Source: Xenorhabdus miraniensis
GTDB lineage: Bacteria; Pseudomonadota; Gammaproteobacteria; Enterobacterales; Enterobacteriaceae
Direction of reading: 5' to 3'
Assembly: GCF_002632615.1 (NCBI RefSeq)
Contig: NZ_NITZ01000003.1
Location: forward strand, 62,001 to 126,000
Length of the DNA stretch: 64,000 bases
Position 1 is the stretch's first letter. Every line of letters starts with the position of its first letter. Below are positions 47,419 through 58,416 of the stretch, one piece after another. The notes below the pieces were generated by a model. That model was not told the DNA's origin and ran no database searches. It saw only the letters and a program-made list of their open reading frames with translations. Position numbers and translations under genes: made by a program.

Positions 47419-48395
47419 TGAGTTGGCTTACTCCCGATGTGATTGAAATCCTGATAGCTGTTCTGAAAGCTGCCGTCATTCTGTTGGTAGTGGTTATCTG
47501 CGGGGCATTCATGAGCTTCTTTGAGCGTCGCATCCTTGGTCTGTTCCAGAACCGTTACGGGCCAAACCGTGTGGGTTGGGGCGGCTCATTACAGCTCGTC
47601 GCAGACATGATCAAAATGTTCTTCAAAGAAGACTGGGCACCACGCTTCTCTGATCGGGCTATTTTCACCTTAGCCCCGGTCATTGCGTTTTGTTCACTGC
47701 TTCTGGCCTTTGCGATCGTGCCAATAAGCCCAACGTGGATGGTAGCAGACCTGAATATCGGTATCCTGTTCTTCATGATGATGGCAGGTCTGGCGGTTTA
47801 TTCCGTGCTGTTTGCGGGTTGGGCGAGTAATAACAAATATTCCTTGTTGGGTGCGATGCGCGCATCAGCACAGACATTGAGTTATGAAGTCTTCCTTGGC
47901 CTGTCCATGATGGGGGTTGTGGCACAAGCCGGCTCCTTTAATATGGTGGATATCGTTAACTCACAGCAACATGTGTGGAATATCATTCCCCAATTCTTTG
48001 GTTTCCTGACTTTTGCCATTGCAGGCGTGGCGGTTTGTCACCGTCATCCTTTTGACCAGCCGGAAGCTGAGCAAGAATTGGCTGATGGTTATCACATCGA
48101 ATATTCCGGCATGAAGTTCGGTTTGTTCTTTGTCGGGGAATATATCGCTATCGTGACGGTATCTGCCTTAATCGTCACACTGTTCTTTGGTGGCTGGAAT
48201 GGGCCTCTCTTGCCTCCGTTCATCTGGTTTACGCTGAAAACGGCATTTTTCATGATGATGTTCATCCTGATCCGTGCTTCATTGCCGCGTCCGCGTTATG
48301 ACCAAGTGATGTCGTTTGGCTGGAAAGTCTGTCTGCCGTTAACGTTACTTAATATGCTGGCGACTGCCGCAGTGATTTTATACAACGCTCAATAA
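47418..48395 (+). CDS. nuoH: NADH-quinone oxidoreductase subunit H
   Basis: 325 residues, eight spans. It joins the peripheral and membrane arms and builds the quinone tunnel. Conserved loops: [18 protein letters not shown], the acidic [20 protein letters not shown] and [18 protein letters not shown]. Length equals E. coli NuoH (325). Confidence 0.96.
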   Translation: MSWLTPDVIEILIAVLKAAVILLVVVICGAFMSFFERRILGLFQNRYGPNRVGWGGSLQLVADMIKMFFKEDWAPRFSDRAIFTLAPVIAFCSLLLAFAIVPISPTWMVADLNIGILFFMMMAGLAVYSVLFAGWASNNKYSLLGAMRASAQTLSYEVFLGLSMMGVVAQAGSFNMVDIVNSQQHVWNIIPQFFGFLTFAIAGVAVCHRHPFDQPEAEQELADGYHIEYSGMKFGLFFVGEYIAIVTVSALIVTLFFGGWNGPLLPPFIWFTLKTAFFMMMFILIRASLPRPRYDQVMSFGWKVCLPLTLLNMLATAAVILYNAQ

Positions 48396-48411
48396 AAGGG
48401 GTGATTGAACC

Positions 48412-48954
48412 ATGACATTGAAAGAGTTAGTGGTCGGTTTCGCCACCCAGGTACGCAGTATTTGGATGATAGGGCTTCATGCCTTCCATAAACGCGAAAC
48501 AAAAATGTATCCGGAAGAGCCGGTTTATCTGCCACCCCGTTACCGTGGACGCATCGTTCTGACACGTGATCCAGACGGTGAAGAGCGTTGTGTTGCCTGT
48601 AACTTGTGTGCGGCGGTGTGCCCTGTAGGGTGTATCTCCCTGCAAAAAGCCGAGCATAAAGATGGTCGTTGGTATCCTGAATTCTTCCGCGTTAACTTCT
48701 CTCGTTGCATCTTCTGCGGCTTGTGTGAAGAAGCGTGCCCAACTACCGCTATCCAGTTGACGCCGGATTTTGAGTTGGGTGAATTCAAGCGTCAGGATCT
48801 GGTGTATGAAAAAGAAGACCTGCTCATTTCAGGGCCGGGCAAATATCCTGACTATAACTTTTACCGTAAGACAGGTATGGCGATTGACGGCAAAGATAAA
48901 GGTGAAGGCGACAACGAAGCCAAGCCTATCGACGTTAAAAGCCTGTTGCCGTAA
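48412..48954 (+). CDS. nuoI: NADH-quinone oxidoreductase subunit I
   Basis: 180 residues, as in E. coli. Ferredoxin-like subunit with two [4Fe-4S] clusters, N6a and N6b, bound by [16 protein letters not shown] (~60-75) and [16 protein letters not shown] (~99-114). It passes electrons from NuoG to NuoB. The amphipathic N-terminal helix anchors it to the membrane. Confidence 0.96.
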   Translation: MTLKELVVGFATQVRSIWMIGLHAFHKRETKMYPEEPVYLPPRYRGRIVLTRDPDGEERCVACNLCAAVCPVGCISLQKAEHKDGRWYPEFFRVNFSRCIFCGLCEEACPTTAIQLTPDFELGEFKRQDLVYEKEDLLISGPGKYPDYNFYRKTGMAIDGKDKGEGDNEAKPIDVKSLLP

Positions 48955-48966
48955 GGAGCGATATTC

Positions 48967-49497
48967 ATGGAATTTACATTTTATGTCGCAGGGCTGGTTG
49001 CTATTCTCGCAACACTCAGAGTGGTAACCCATACCAACCCGGTACATGCGCTGTTGTATCTGGTTATCTCCTTGCTGGCACTGTCTGTTGTGTTTTTTTC
49101 ATTGGGTGCTTATTTTGCTGGTGCATTGGAGATCATCGTTTACGCGGGTGCGATCATGGTGTTGTTCGTTTTCGTTGTAATGATGCTGAATTTAGGGAAA
49201 TCGGTCGTCGAGCAGGAGCGGGCATGGTTACAGCCCCGGGCTTGGATCGGCCCGTCTATTCTCTCTATCGTGCTGCTGATTGTGTTGAGTTATGCCATCA
49301 GTACGCTGCCATCTGCTGAAATTAGCGGTGAAATGGTCAGTGCTAAAGAAGTGGGCATCAGCTTGTTTGGCCCTTATGTCCTGGCTGTTGAGCTGGCATC
49401 TTTGCTGCTTCTGGCGGGAATGGTGGTAGCTTACCACGTTGGCCGTGAAAATAGACAAGGTGAAGTGATCAGCAATCGAGTGGAGGACCAACAATGA
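48967..49497 (+). CDS. nuoJ: NADH-quinone oxidoreductase subunit J
   Basis: 176 residues with five spans, including the conserved [17 protein letters not shown] helix that shifts in the catalytic cycle. Membrane arm next to NuoA and NuoK. It overlaps nuoK by ATGA (49494-49497). Slightly shorter than E. coli NuoJ (184) at the C-terminus. Confidence 0.94.
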   Translation: MEFTFYVAGLVAILATLRVVTHTNPVHALLYLVISLLALSVVFFSLGAYFAGALEIIVYAGAIMVLFVFVVMMLNLGKSVVEQERAWLQPRAWIGPSILSIVLLIVLSYAISTLPSAEISGEMVSAKEVGISLFGPYVLAVELASLLLLAGMVVAYHVGRENRQGEVISNRVEDQQ

Positions 49498-49796
49498 TAG
49501 CGTTACACCATGGTCTTATTCTGGCGGCTATTTTATTTACGTTGGGCTTCGCTTGCCTGATTATCCGCCGCAACCTGTTATTCATGCTGATTGGGCTGGA
49601 AATTATGATCAATGCTTCAGCGCTGGCATTTGTGGTTGCCGGCAGCTACTGGCTCCAGCCTGATGGTCAGGTGATGTACATTTTGGCCATTACTCTGGCA
49701 GCAGCCGAGGCGAGTATCGGTTTGGCACTGTTACTACAGTTGCACCGTCGTCGCCAGAACCTGAATATTGATACAGTCAGTGAGATGCGCGGATGA
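49494..49796 (+). CDS. nuoK: NADH-quinone oxidoreductase subunit K
   Basis: 100 residues, three spans, MrpC-like proton-channel subunit. Two buried Glu visible, in [12 protein letters not shown] and [13 protein letters not shown], both needed for pumping in E. coli NuoK. Same length as E. coli. Overlaps nuoJ and nuoL by 4 nt on each side. Confidence 0.95.
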   Translation: MIALHHGLILAAILFTLGFACLIIRRNLLFMLIGLEIMINASALAFVVAGSYWLQPDGQVMYILAITLAAAEASIGLALLLQLHRRRQNLNIDTVSEMRG

Positions 49797-51652
49797 ACTT
49801 ACTCTATTTAACAATTCTGTTGCCACTGCTGGGGTTTTTGCTATTAGCATTCTCCCGTGGCCGCTGGTCTGAAAATCTGTCAGCCACTATTGGGATCGGT
49901 TCTGTTGGACTGGCAGCTCTGGTTACGCTTTGGGCAGGGATCGACTTCTTTTCCCAAAATAGCCTTTCCCAGAATGAAGCAGGAGGGCTGGTTTACAGCC
50001 AGACATTGTGGAACTGGATGGACGTGGATAATTTCAGTATCCCCGTGAATCTGGTACTGGATGGGCTGTCACTGACTATGTTGGGTGTGGTGACCGGCAT
50101 TGGTTTCTTGATCCACATTTACGCCTCATGGTACATGCGTGGTGAAGAGGGCTATTCTCGCTTCTTCGCTTATACCAACCTGTTTATCGCCAGCATGGTG
50201 GTATTGGTGCTGGCAGATAACATGCTGTTAATGTATCTCGGTTGGGAAGGGGTAGGCCTGTGCAGTTACCTGCTGATCGGCTTCTACTACAAAACCCCGG
50301 CCAATGGTGCAGCGGCAATGAAAGCCTTCATCGTGACCCGTGTGGGTGACGTGTTCCTTGCCATTGGGATGTTTATCCTTTACGACCAATTGGGGACATT
50401 GAGTTTCCGCGAACTGGCGGTATTGGCTCCACAACATATCGAAGCGGGTTCCACTGCGATCACTTGGGCGACCCTGATGATTCTGGGTGGTGCTGTCGGT
50501 AAATCAGCGCAATTGCCATTGCAAACATGGTTGGCAGATGCGATGGCTGGCCCGACCCCCGTTTCTGCGCTGATCCATGCGGCTACGATGGTAACCGCGG
50601 GTGTTTATCTGATTGCCCGCAGCCATGCCTTGTTCTTAATGGCACCAGATGTTCTGCATTTGGTCGGTGTGATTGGTGCAGTGACTCTGTTACTGGCTGG
50701 TTTCGCTGCGCTGGTACAGACGGATATCAAACGTGTACTGGCTTATTCAACCATGAGCCAGATTGGTTACATGTTTTTGGCGCTGGGAGTACAAGCCTGG
50801 GATGCCGCTATCTTCCACTTAATGACCCACGCATTCTTTAAGGCATTGCTGTTCCTGGCTTCTGGCTCTGTGATTCTGGCCTGTCACCATGAACAGAACA
50901 TCTTCAAAATGGGTGGCTTGAGCAAGCGCATTCCGTTTGTTTATGTCTGTTTCCTTGTCGGTGGATCGGCACTGTCGGCATTACCACTGTTAACCGCAGG
51001 TTTCTACAGTAAAGATGAAATCTTGTGGGGCGCACTGGCAAATGGTCATATGAACCTGATGCTGGCAGGGTTGGCTGGGGCATTGATGACCTCTTTGTAC
51101 ACCTTCCGCATGATCTTCATTGTGTTCCACGGTGAAGAAAATACCCATGCTCATCCAGTTAAAGGCATTACCCACACTTTACCACTGTCAGTATTGTTGG
51201 TGTTGTCCACCTTTGTTGGTGCGTTAATTGCACTACCTCTGACAGGCGTTTTGCCAGAAAGCAATGCAGGACATGATGGCAAAGTGACACTGGAAATTGT
51301 TTCTGGCGTCGTTGCCGTTGTCGGTATTTTGCTGGCGGCAGCGCTGTATCTTGGCAAACGCAATGTGGTCAATGCCACTGCAAACAGTGCGCCGGGGCGT
51401 TTCTTCTCCACATGGTGGTTCCATGCGTGGGGGTTTGATGCACTGTATGACTGGGTATTCGTGAAACCATTCAAAGGCATTACCCGCTTGTTGCAGAATG
51501 ATCCTTTGAACTCACTGATGAACATTCCAGCCATATTATCCCGTTGGGGTAATAAAGGGCTGCGTTGGAGTGAGAACGGACAAGTCCGTTGGTACGCTAC
51601 CTCTATGGGGTTGGGTGCAGTGCTGGTTTTAGCTCTGCTGCTTTTGGTTTAA
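49793..51652 (+). CDS. nuoL: NADH-quinone oxidoreductase subunit L
   Basis: 619 residues; antiporter-like subunit at the far end of the membrane arm with a long lateral helix near the C-terminus. Proton-path residues apparent: Glu in [16 protein letters not shown], Lys in [19 protein letters not shown], and [12 protein letters not shown]. Overlaps nuoK by ATGA. The length is close to E. coli NuoL (613). Confidence 0.96.
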   Translation: MNLLYLTILLPLLGFLLLAFSRGRWSENLSATIGIGSVGLAALVTLWAGIDFFSQNSLSQNEAGGLVYSQTLWNWMDVDNFSIPVNLVLDGLSLTMLGVVTGIGFLIHIYASWYMRGEEGYSRFFAYTNLFIASMVVLVLADNMLLMYLGWEGVGLCSYLLIGFYYKTPANGAAAMKAFIVTRVGDVFLAIGMFILYDQLGTLSFRELAVLAPQHIEAGSTAITWATLMILGGAVGKSAQLPLQTWLADAMAGPTPVSALIHAATMVTAGVYLIARSHALFLMAPDVLHLVGVIGAVTLLLAGFAALVQTDIKRVLAYSTMSQIGYMFLALGVQAWDAAIFHLMTHAFFKALLFLASGSVILACHHEQNIFKMGGLSKRIPFVYVCFLVGGSALSALPLLTAGFYSKDEILWGALANGHMNLMLAGLAGALMTSLYTFRMIFIVFHGEENTHAHPVKGITHTLPLSVLLVLSTFVGALIALPLTGVLPESNAGHDGKVTLEIVSGVVAVVGILLAAALYLGKRNVVNATANSAPGRFFSTWWFHAWGFDALYDWVFVKPFKGITRLLQNDPLNSLMNIPAILSRWGNKGLRWSENGQVRWYATSMGLGAVLVLALLLLV

Positions 51653-51671
51653 TTAAGGGACACATTGCGCC

Positions 51672-53192
51672 ATGCTATTACCTTGGCTAATTCTACTGCC
51701 CTTCATCGGAGGCCTGCTGTGCTGGCAGGCGGAGCGCTTCGGCACTCGTATGCCGCGTTGGATAGCGCTTCTGGCGATGGGGCTGACGTTGTTACTTTCC
51801 CTGCAACTGTGGTTGCAGGGCGGTTATACACTCACCAACCCTCAGGGTATTCCACAGTGGCAATCAGAATTTCTGCTTCCGTGGATCCCACGTTTTGGCA
51901 TTAGCATTCATCTGGCACTGGATGGTCTGTCCTTGCTGATGGTGGTATTGACTGCATTACTGGGGTTGATGGCTATCCTTTGTTCGTGGAATGAAAACCA
52001 GCCATACCAAGGGTTCTTCCACCTGAACTTGTTGTGGATACTTGGTGGTGTCATGGGGGTCTTCCTTGCCATCGACCTGTTCCTGTTCTTCTTCTTCTGG
52101 GAAGTGATGCTGGTACCGATGTACTTCTTGATCGCACTTTGGGGTCATAGAGGTTCAGAAGGTAAAACTCGTATCACGGCGGCAACGAAATTCTTCATCT
52201 ATACCCAAGCCAGTGGTTTGGTGATGTTGATTTCGATTCTGGCGTTGGCCTTCATTTACCATGATGCAACGGGTGAGTGGTCATTCAACTATGAAAAACT
52301 GTTGAATACGCCGATGTCATATACCATCCAATATTTGTTGATGTTGGGCTTTTTCATTGCATTCGCAGTGAAAATGCCGGTTGTTCCTTTGCACGGTTGG
52401 TTGCCGGATGCCCATAGTCAAGCTCCAACAGCGGGTTCAGTTGACCTCGCGGGGATCTTGTTGAAAACCGCGGCATATGGTCTGTTACGTTTCAGTTTAC
52501 CTCTGTTTCCACAAGCTTCTGCGGATTTTGCTCCGATTGCGATGTGGTTGGGGGTTATTGGCATCTTCTACGGTGCATGGATGGCCTTTAGTCAGACTGA
52601 CATCAAACGTCTGATTGCTTATACCAGTGTTTCCCATATGGGATTCGTACTTATCGCCATCTATACCGGTAGCCAACTGGCTTACCAAGGGGCGGTAATT
52701 CAGATGATTGCACATGGCCTATCGGCTGCTGGTCTGTTCATTCTGTGTGGTCAGTTATATGAACGTCTGCATACTCGTGACATGCGTCAAATGGGCGGCC
52801 TATGGGGAAGAATTCAACTTCTGCCTGCGATATCCCTGTTTTTCGCGGTAGCGACATTGGGTATGCCGGGAACTGGTAACTTTGTCGGTGAATTCATGAT
52901 CCTGTTTGGTAGCTTCAGCAAATTCACCCTGATTACTACGGTATCCGTATTTGGTTTGGTTTTTGCGTCTGTTTACGCGCTGTATCTGATGCAGAAAGCT
53001 TATTACGGAACGCCGAAAACCGATAAACCCTTGCCGCAGATGGATGCTCGTGAAATTTCCATTTTGCTGCTGCTGGTTGTCTTGCTGGTGATTTTGGGTG
53101 TTTACCCGCAGCCAATCCTTGATACCTCTGCCGCAGCGATGAGTAACATCCAGAATTGGTATTCAGCTTCACTTTTAACTACAAGGCCGTAA
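51672..53192 (+). CDS. nuoM: NADH-quinone oxidoreductase subunit M
   Basis: 506 residues (E. coli 509), MrpA/D-type antiporter-like subunit with 14 spans. Key segments: FFFWEVMLVPMYFLIALWG with the channel Glu, AVKMPVVPLHGWLPDAHSQA with the channel Lys, and LIAYTSVSHMGFVL. Lies 19 nt after nuoL. Confidence 0.96.
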   Translation: MLLPWLILLPFIGGLLCWQAERFGTRMPRWIALLAMGLTLLLSLQLWLQGGYTLTNPQGIPQWQSEFLLPWIPRFGISIHLALDGLSLLMVVLTALLGLMAILCSWNENQPYQGFFHLNLLWILGGVMGVFLAIDLFLFFFFWEVMLVPMYFLIALWGHRGSEGKTRITAATKFFIYTQASGLVMLISILALAFIYHDATGEWSFNYEKLLNTPMSYTIQYLLMLGFFIAFAVKMPVVPLHGWLPDAHSQAPTAGSVDLAGILLKTAAYGLLRFSLPLFPQASADFAPIAMWLGVIGIFYGAWMAFSQTDIKRLIAYTSVSHMGFVLIAIYTGSQLAYQGAVIQMIAHGLSAAGLFILCGQLYERLHTRDMRQMGGLWGRIQLLPAISLFFAVATLGMPGTGNFVGEFMILFGSFSKFTLITTVSVFGLVFASVYALYLMQKAYYGTPKTDKPLPQMDAREISILLLLVVLLVILGVYPQPILDTSAAAMSNIQNWYSASLLTTRP

Positions 53193-53198
53193 TTCGCC

Positions 53199-54656
53199 AT
53201 GACAATAACTTCTGAACAATTGATCGCACTGTTGCCGCTATTAATCGTCGGATTGACGGTGGTGGTTGTGATGCTGTCCATTGCGTGGCGACGCGATCAT
53301 TTCACCAATGTCGCCTTGACGGTAATTGGTCTTAATCTGGCTCTGCTTTCTCTCTATTTTGTGGGACAGCAGGAGCCAATGGATGTCACGCCCCTGATTC
53401 ATGTGGATCGTTTTGCGATGTTCTATACAGCACTTGTGCTGATTGCGAGCCTTGCAACGACGACATTTGCCTACTCATGGCTGGAGAACTACCCCGATAA
53501 TAAAGAAGAGTTTTATCTACTGGTGCTGATTGCTGCTGTCGGGGGAATTCTGCTCTCTTCGGCTAACCACATGGCATCGTTGTTTATCGGAATTGAATTG
53601 ATCACTTTGCCGTTGTTTGGCTTAGTAGGCTATGCGTATCGCCAGAAACGTTCGTTGGAAGCGGCTATCAAATATATGCTACTGTCTGCCGCCGCATCTT
53701 CATTCCTGTTATTTGGTATTGCACTATTGTATGCAGAATCCGGTGACTTGTCTTTTGCATCATTGGGTAAGAGCCTGAGTGACAGCAAACTGCATGAGCC
53801 ATTGGTTTTGGCTGGATTGGGCATGATGATAGTGGGACTGGGCTTTAAACTTTCCCTTGTGCCTTTCCAACTGTGGACACCTGATGTTTATCAAGGCGCT
53901 CCGGCACCAGTATCAACCTTTCTGGCGACGGCAAGTAAAGTTGCTATCTTCGCCGTGGTCATGCGTTTATTCCTTGAAGCACCAGTGACGGATAGCGCAA
54001 CGCTGCGTATTGCGCTGACGGTAATTGCTATTGCCTCTATTCTGTTTGGTAACTTGCTGGCATTGACACAAAGTAATATCAAACGCCTGCTGGGTTACTC
54101 ATCCATAGCACATCTGGGATATTTGCTGGTGGTATTGGTTGCCATCAAAGATCACACTCTGGCAGAAGAGACAGCAGGTGTTTATCTGGTCGGTTATTTA
54201 CTTGCCAGCATTGGCGCGTTTGGCATTGTCAGCCTGATGTCCAGCCCATACAGAGGGCCGGATGCAGATTCATTGTTCTCATATCGAGGCCTGTTCTGGC
54301 ATAAACCGATTCTGTCAGCAGTTATGACTATCATGATGCTGTCATTGGCGGGAATACCATTAACCTTTGGTTTCATCGGTAAATTCTACGTTATCGCAAC
54401 AGGTGTTGAAGCAGAGTTATGGTGGTTGACCGGCGCAGTAGTTTTGGGTAGTGCCATTGGCCTTTATTACTATCTGCGTGTGATGGTGAGTTTGTACCTG
54501 CCGGCACCAAAGGCACTGAACCGCGATACACCAAGCAATTGGGCATTCACCTCTGGCGGGATTGTTGTGCTACTCACTGCGTTGTTGGTGTTGATCCTTG
54601 GTGTTTGGCCACAGCCATTGATTGATATTGTTCAACAGGCAAAAAGCGCCTTGTAA
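53199..54656 (+). CDS. nuoN: NADH-quinone oxidoreductase subunit N
   Basis: 485 residues, the length of E. coli NuoN (485); third antiporter-like subunit, closest to NuoK. Segments: [37 protein letters not shown] and [15 protein letters not shown]. Last gene of the operon; the terminator follows 30 bp downstream. Confidence 0.96.
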   Translation: MTITSEQLIALLPLLIVGLTVVVVMLSIAWRRDHFTNVALTVIGLNLALLSLYFVGQQEPMDVTPLIHVDRFAMFYTALVLIASLATTTFAYSWLENYPDNKEEFYLLVLIAAVGGILLSSANHMASLFIGIELITLPLFGLVGYAYRQKRSLEAAIKYMLLSAAASSFLLFGIALLYAESGDLSFASLGKSLSDSKLHEPLVLAGLGMMIVGLGFKLSLVPFQLWTPDVYQGAPAPVSTFLATASKVAIFAVVMRLFLEAPVTDSATLRIALTVIAIASILFGNLLALTQSNIKRLLGYSSIAHLGYLLVVLVAIKDHTLAEETAGVYLVGYLLASIGAFGIVSLMSSPYRGPDADSLFSYRGLFWHKPILSAVMTIMMLSLAGIPLTFGFIGKFYVIATGVEAELWWLTGAVVLGSAIGLYYYLRVMVSLYLPAPKALNRDTPSNWAFTSGGIVVLLTALLVLILGVWPQPLIDIVQQAKSAL

Positions 54657-54685
54657 GACAATAAGCTAAAGAAGCTATTTTGAAG

Positions 54686-54713
54686 ACCCAGTCATTGTTG
54701 GCTGGGTTTTTTT
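54686..54713 (+). terminator. Intrinsic terminator of the nuo operon
   Basis: Arms ACCCAG (54686-54691) and CTGGGT (54702-54707), 10-nt loop, then seven T (54707-54713). Confidence 0.88.
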
Positions 54714-54721
54714 ATTGGATT

Positions 54722-55081
54722 CTACGTTGACTCACCTGTAATAATATGGCTGAGAAAAAACAGAAGAAAAATGATAAAACCAATAACAGATAAGAAAACG
54801 CAGAGCTTACTAAATTGGTAAAAAGGGTGTGAATTTCCCCATGAATTAGTCAGTTCGCGCATACCTTTTCCCTTAAGTTGATTAGAGAACTTGCGAAACA
54901 TCCGTATATAAATAAGGCTATAAACAGGCCAGATAATAAAAAGAACTTTAGCTATTTTTTTATCGAAGATAAGAACAACCATCAGAGTGATAGCAATAAA
55001 TCCTAAAGAGAAACGCTTATCTAGTATGTCCAAATAATCAAAAATTTTCTGGTCATATTTTTTTGTTTTATATTTAGACAA
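54722..55081 (-). CDS. Small membrane protein of unknown function
   Basis: 119 residues, not recognised. A basic N-terminus (MSKYKTKKYDQK), two closely spaced hydrophobic segments at ~25-60 (FIAITLMVVLIFD; VLFIIWPVYSLIYI), a basic loop, and a third at ~92-114 (VFLSVIGFIIFLLFFLSHII). It is convergent with nuo, ending 9 bp past the nuo terminator. AT-rich compared with the operon, which suggests later arrival. No partner gene is adjacent. Confidence 0.65.
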   Translation of the reverse strand: MSKYKTKKYDQKIFDYLDILDKRFSLGFIAITLMVVLIFDKKIAKVLFIIWPVYSLIYIRMFRKFSNQLKGKGMRELTNSWGNSHPFYQFSKLCVFLSVIGFIIFLLFFLSHIITGEST

Positions 55082-55442
55082 AACAGTGACACCTAACGAG
55101 TTTAAGTCAATACAAATATTGAATGGGCAATGTAACTAACTAATTTTTGTAATTCCAGATTCAATACACATTTCTGTGATATCGATAATTACTGTATGTA
55201 TTTACTTCGTTGTGTAAATAATATTTTTATTGCCAGTCTATATACTCATCTGTAAGTACAGTTACTTTTGCTTTTATGGTAAGGTTGCTTCTTATGCAGG
55301 TTGTGTAAATTCTAGACACAAGATGCTTGTGAGGCATGTGATTCTTTATCAGAGTCATATGTAATATTATGAAATCCCTATGAAATATTGCTTATTGGAG
55401 TAAATAGGAGATAGTGTCGAACACTAATATTGAAGGATAATT
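55082..55442. promoter_or_regulatory. Region between the small membrane protein and betT
   Basis: 361 bp, AT-rich, without a gene; it must hold both divergent promoters. The betT ribosome site is GAAGGA, 8 nt before ATG 55443. No betI repressor gene or recognisable BetI operator was seen. Confidence 0.35.
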
Positions 55443-57437
55443 ATGAGTCAAGATAATACTGGTCAGGTAAAGACTAAAACTTACATTAACCCACCAGTTT
55501 TTTTCTTCTCAGCGTTTTTAGTCATTGCACTGGTGACATTCGCTGGTTTGAAACCCGAACTTGCCGACCGATGGTTTAAGGCCTTACAGCAGGACATATT
55601 TGTTAATGCCAGTTGGTTTTATATCCTTACTGTTGCTTTAATTTTACTTGCGGTCACCTATCTGGGCTTGTCCAGATACGGCAATATAAAACTCGGCCCC
55701 GACCATGCTGAACCAGATTTCAGTTATTTTTCTTGGTTTGCCATGCTTTTTTCTGCGGGCATGGGGATCGGGCTTATGTTTTTTGGCGTGGCTGAACCTG
55801 CCATGCACTATTTATCCCCTCCGGTAGGGACGCCTGAAAGCATTGCTGCTGCCAAACAAGCGATGAAATTGACTTTCTTCCATTGGGGGCTTCATGCCTG
55901 GGCAATTTATGCGATTGTGGCCTTAATTCTGGCATTTTTTAGTTATCGACACGGTTTACCTTTGACACTGCGCTCTGCTTTGTATCCGATTATCGGCGAT
56001 AAAATTTATGGGCCGATTGGTCATGCCGTGGATATCTTTGCTGTTATTGGTACTGTATTTGGTGTTGCCACCTCTTTGGGGTATGGCGTTCTTCAGGTCA
56101 ATGCGGGCCTTAACCATCTGTTTGATTTGCCTATCAATGAAACAGTGCAGGTGGTATTGATTATTCTGATTACCGCACTGGCTACTCTTTCCGTTGTTTC
56201 CGGTCTGGACAAAGGCATTCGCATTTTATCTGAATTGAATTTGGGCCTGGCGTTTTTATTGTTAGTTCTGGTTGTGGCATTGGGGCCAACAGTACTTTTG
56301 CTGAAATCCTTTGTGGAAAACACAGGCGGCTACCTTTCGGAAATTGTCAGCAAAACGTTTAATCTTTATGCCTATGAACCTAAATCCAGTAATTGGTTAG
56401 GGGGCTGGACATTGCTGTATTGGGGATGGTGGTTATCTTGGTCTCCATTCGTTGGCATGTTTATCGCAAGGGTTTCCCGGGGCCGGACAATCAGAGAATT
56501 TGTGACAGGTGTTCTGTTTGTACCCAGTGGGTTCACGCTGATGTGGATGACGGCATTTGGTAATAGCGCCATCGATCTGATTGCCAATAAAGGAGCAAAG
56601 GAGTTAGCCCATATCGTGCAGACAGATGTCTCTCTGGCGCTATTTAACTTTTTGGAACATTTCCCGTTTCCTGCTGTTCTGTCATTCATTGCTATGGCCA
56701 TGGTGGTTATGTTTTTTGTTACCTCAGAGGATTCAGGCGCAATGGTAGTTGATACACTGGCTTCTGGTGGCGCTAAGCATACACCAGTCTGGCAAAGGAT
56801 CTTTTGGGCAGGGTTGATGGGGGTTGTTGCCATTGCATTATTGGTTGCAGGGGGCTTGTCAGCCTTGCAAACCGTCACGATTGCCAGTGCGCTTCCTTTC
56901 TCGGCCATCTTATTGATATCCATCTATGGCTTACTCAAAGCATTACGGATTGACGCATACAAGAAAGATAGCCAACAAATGACCACAATCGCGCCGCCGG
57001 CCAGCCGCAATCCGATTCCGTGGCAACGGAGATTGAGAAACATCGTCTATTATCCTAAATGCTCGCAGGTGAAACGTTTTATGAACGAAATCATTAAGAA
57101 AGCAATGGAAATGGTCGCCAAAGAGTTGGAGAAGCAGAACAAAGTCGTTGTGATCAATGATGAAATGGACGATCGCATTCATTTTGAAGTGGATTTTGGC
57201 GAAAACCTCAATTTTGTGTATGAAGTGCGTCTAAGGGGTTATATCCAGCCTGCATTCGCCCTTGCTGGTTTTGAAGATGGTGAAAGAAGCGAGGAGCAAA
57301 AATATTATCGTGCGGAAGTTTACCTTAAAGAAGGTGGGCAGGATTACGATTTGATGAGCTGGACTCAGGAGCAGATCATCCATGATATTTTGGATCAATA
57401 TGAGAAACATATTCACTTTTTGCATTTGGTTCGTTAA
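55443..57437 (+). CDS. betT: BCCT-family choline transporter BetT
   Basis: 664 residues, close to E. coli BetT (677). Twelve spans; the family's substrate-box tryptophans are clear in WTLLYWGWWLSWSPFVGMF, followed by ARVSRGRTIREF. Proton-driven choline uptake for making the osmoprotectant betaine. The C-terminal ~150 residues (from ~515) form a long cytoplasmic domain as in osmoregulated BetT. The usual partners betA, betB and betI are not next to it, so in this window it is a lone transporter; betaine or carnitine are alternative substrates. Confidence 0.85.
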   Translation: MSQDNTGQVKTKTYINPPVFFFSAFLVIALVTFAGLKPELADRWFKALQQDIFVNASWFYILTVALILLAVTYLGLSRYGNIKLGPDHAEPDFSYFSWFAMLFSAGMGIGLMFFGVAEPAMHYLSPPVGTPESIAAAKQAMKLTFFHWGLHAWAIYAIVALILAFFSYRHGLPLTLRSALYPIIGDKIYGPIGHAVDIFAVIGTVFGVATSLGYGVLQVNAGLNHLFDLPINETVQVVLIILITALATLSVVSGLDKGIRILSELNLGLAFLLLVLVVALGPTVLLLKSFVENTGGYLSEIVSKTFNLYAYEPKSSNWLGGWTLLYWGWWLSWSPFVGMFIARVSRGRTIREFVTGVLFVPSGFTLMWMTAFGNSAIDLIANKGAKELAHIVQTDVSLALFNFLEHFPFPAVLSFIAMAMVVMFFVTSEDSGAMVVDTLASGGAKHTPVWQRIFWAGLMGVVAIALLVAGGLSALQTVTIASALPFSAILLISIYGLLKALRIDAYKKDSQQMTTIAPPASRNPIPWQRRLRNIVYYPKCSQVKRFMNEIIKKAMEMVAKELEKQNKVVVINDEMDDRIHFEVDFGENLNFVYEVRLRGYIQPAFALAGFEDGERSEEQKYYRAEVYLKEGGQDYDLMSWTQEQIIHDILDQYEKHIHFLHLVR

Positions 57438-57466
57438 TAAAATCGATCATTAATAAAAAAGCCTGC

Positions 57467-57498
57467 AATCCCCAGACTTTTCAGTCTGGGGATTTTTT
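57467..57498 (+). terminator. Intrinsic terminator of betT
   Basis: Perfect 12-bp arms AATCCCCAGACT (57467-57478) and AGTCTGGGGATT (57483-57494), 4-nt loop, six T at 57493-57498. Confidence 0.9.
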
Positions 57499-57642
57499 AT
57501 CCGATACTTAACAAAGCATCGGCTTGTCAGATGGGAAAATATCAAAATGTGATTTACCCGCTTTACCGTGCTTTTTATCGCTTTCCATCGGTTCAGTGAC
57601 TATCCTTTTTATACATTGGGCTATTTCTCTGAGGGAAACTGA

Positions 57643-58086
57643 GTGCTGAAAACTTTACTGACTTCTGACGTTATCCAATGGGTTTCCTGTGCAAAAGATT
57701 GGCGTGAAGCTATTGCGATAGCATGCCAGCCACTAATTGATAACCGTGCGATTGAACCGAGCTATATTGAAGCCATTTACCGTTCCCATGAAGAAATTGG
57801 CCCGTATTACGTCGTTGGCCCGAGTATTGCGATCCCACATGCAAGGCCCGAACAGGGGGCTAATCGCCTTGCTTTAAGTTTAACCGTATTTCATCAAGGT
57901 GTTGCGTTCGGCTCTGAAAGTAATGACCCCATTAAGTTATTGATCGTATTCGCGACAACAAACAGCAACAGCCACATTGAAGTGTTGGCTGAGCTGGCTG
58001 AACTTTTTGATGACCAACAAGAAATCAATCAATTAATTCATTCCAGTAGCCGGGACGAAATTTTTTCTATCGTTCAAGGTTACTGA
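57643..58086 (+). CDS. PTS EIIA component, mannitol/fructose type (ascorbate-like system)
   Basis: 147 residues. Phosphocarrier of a sugar phosphotransferase system; the phosphorylated His66 lies in SIAIPHARPEQG. It receives phosphate from HPr and passes it to the EIIB encoded next. Start is GTG 57643 with GAGGGA ~7 nt upstream. First gene of a three-gene IIA-IIB-IIC unit resembling UlaCBA/SgaABT. Substrate not proven. Confidence 0.85.
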   Translation: MLKTLLTSDVIQWVSCAKDWREAIAIACQPLIDNRAIEPSYIEAIYRSHEEIGPYYVVGPSIAIPHARPEQGANRLALSLTVFHQGVAFGSESNDPIKLLIVFATTNSNSHIEVLAELAELFDDQQEINQLIHSSSRDEIFSIVQGY

Positions 58087-58116
58087 CCCATATCTACCCA
58101 CATGGTGGACAATATC

Positions 58117-58404
58117 ATGAAAATTACAGTCGTTTGCGGTAATGGTTTAGGCACGAGCTTGATAATGGAAATGAGCATCAAAAATATCCTGCAAGAATTG
58201 GGTGTAGAAGCCAGTGTTGAACATGTTGATTTAGGCTCAGCCAAAGGAACCGTGAGTGATATTTTTGTTGGCACGAAAGATATTGCGGAGCAACTGATTA
58301 TTCAGAATGCGGATAGAAAAATCATTGCGCTGGAAAATATGCTGGATAAATCTGCGATGAGAGTGCGTTTATCTGCGGCATTGGCTGAGTTGGGCAAATT
58401 GTAA
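58117..58404 (+). CDS. PTS EIIB component, ascorbate/lactose type
   Basis: 95 residues from ATG 58117 (MKITVVCGNGLGTSL); GGTGG lies 8 nt upstream, while ATG 58102 would place the ribosome site inside the protein. Phosphorylated Cys7 in VCGNGLG, the P-loop of UlaB-type EIIB. Follows the EIIA gene by 30 bp. Confidence 0.85.
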   Translation: MKITVVCGNGLGTSLIMEMSIKNILQELGVEASVEHVDLGSAKGTVSDIFVGTKDIAEQLIIQNADRKIIALENMLDKSAMRVRLSAALAELGKL

Positions 58405-58416
58405 TTGGAGGCAAGT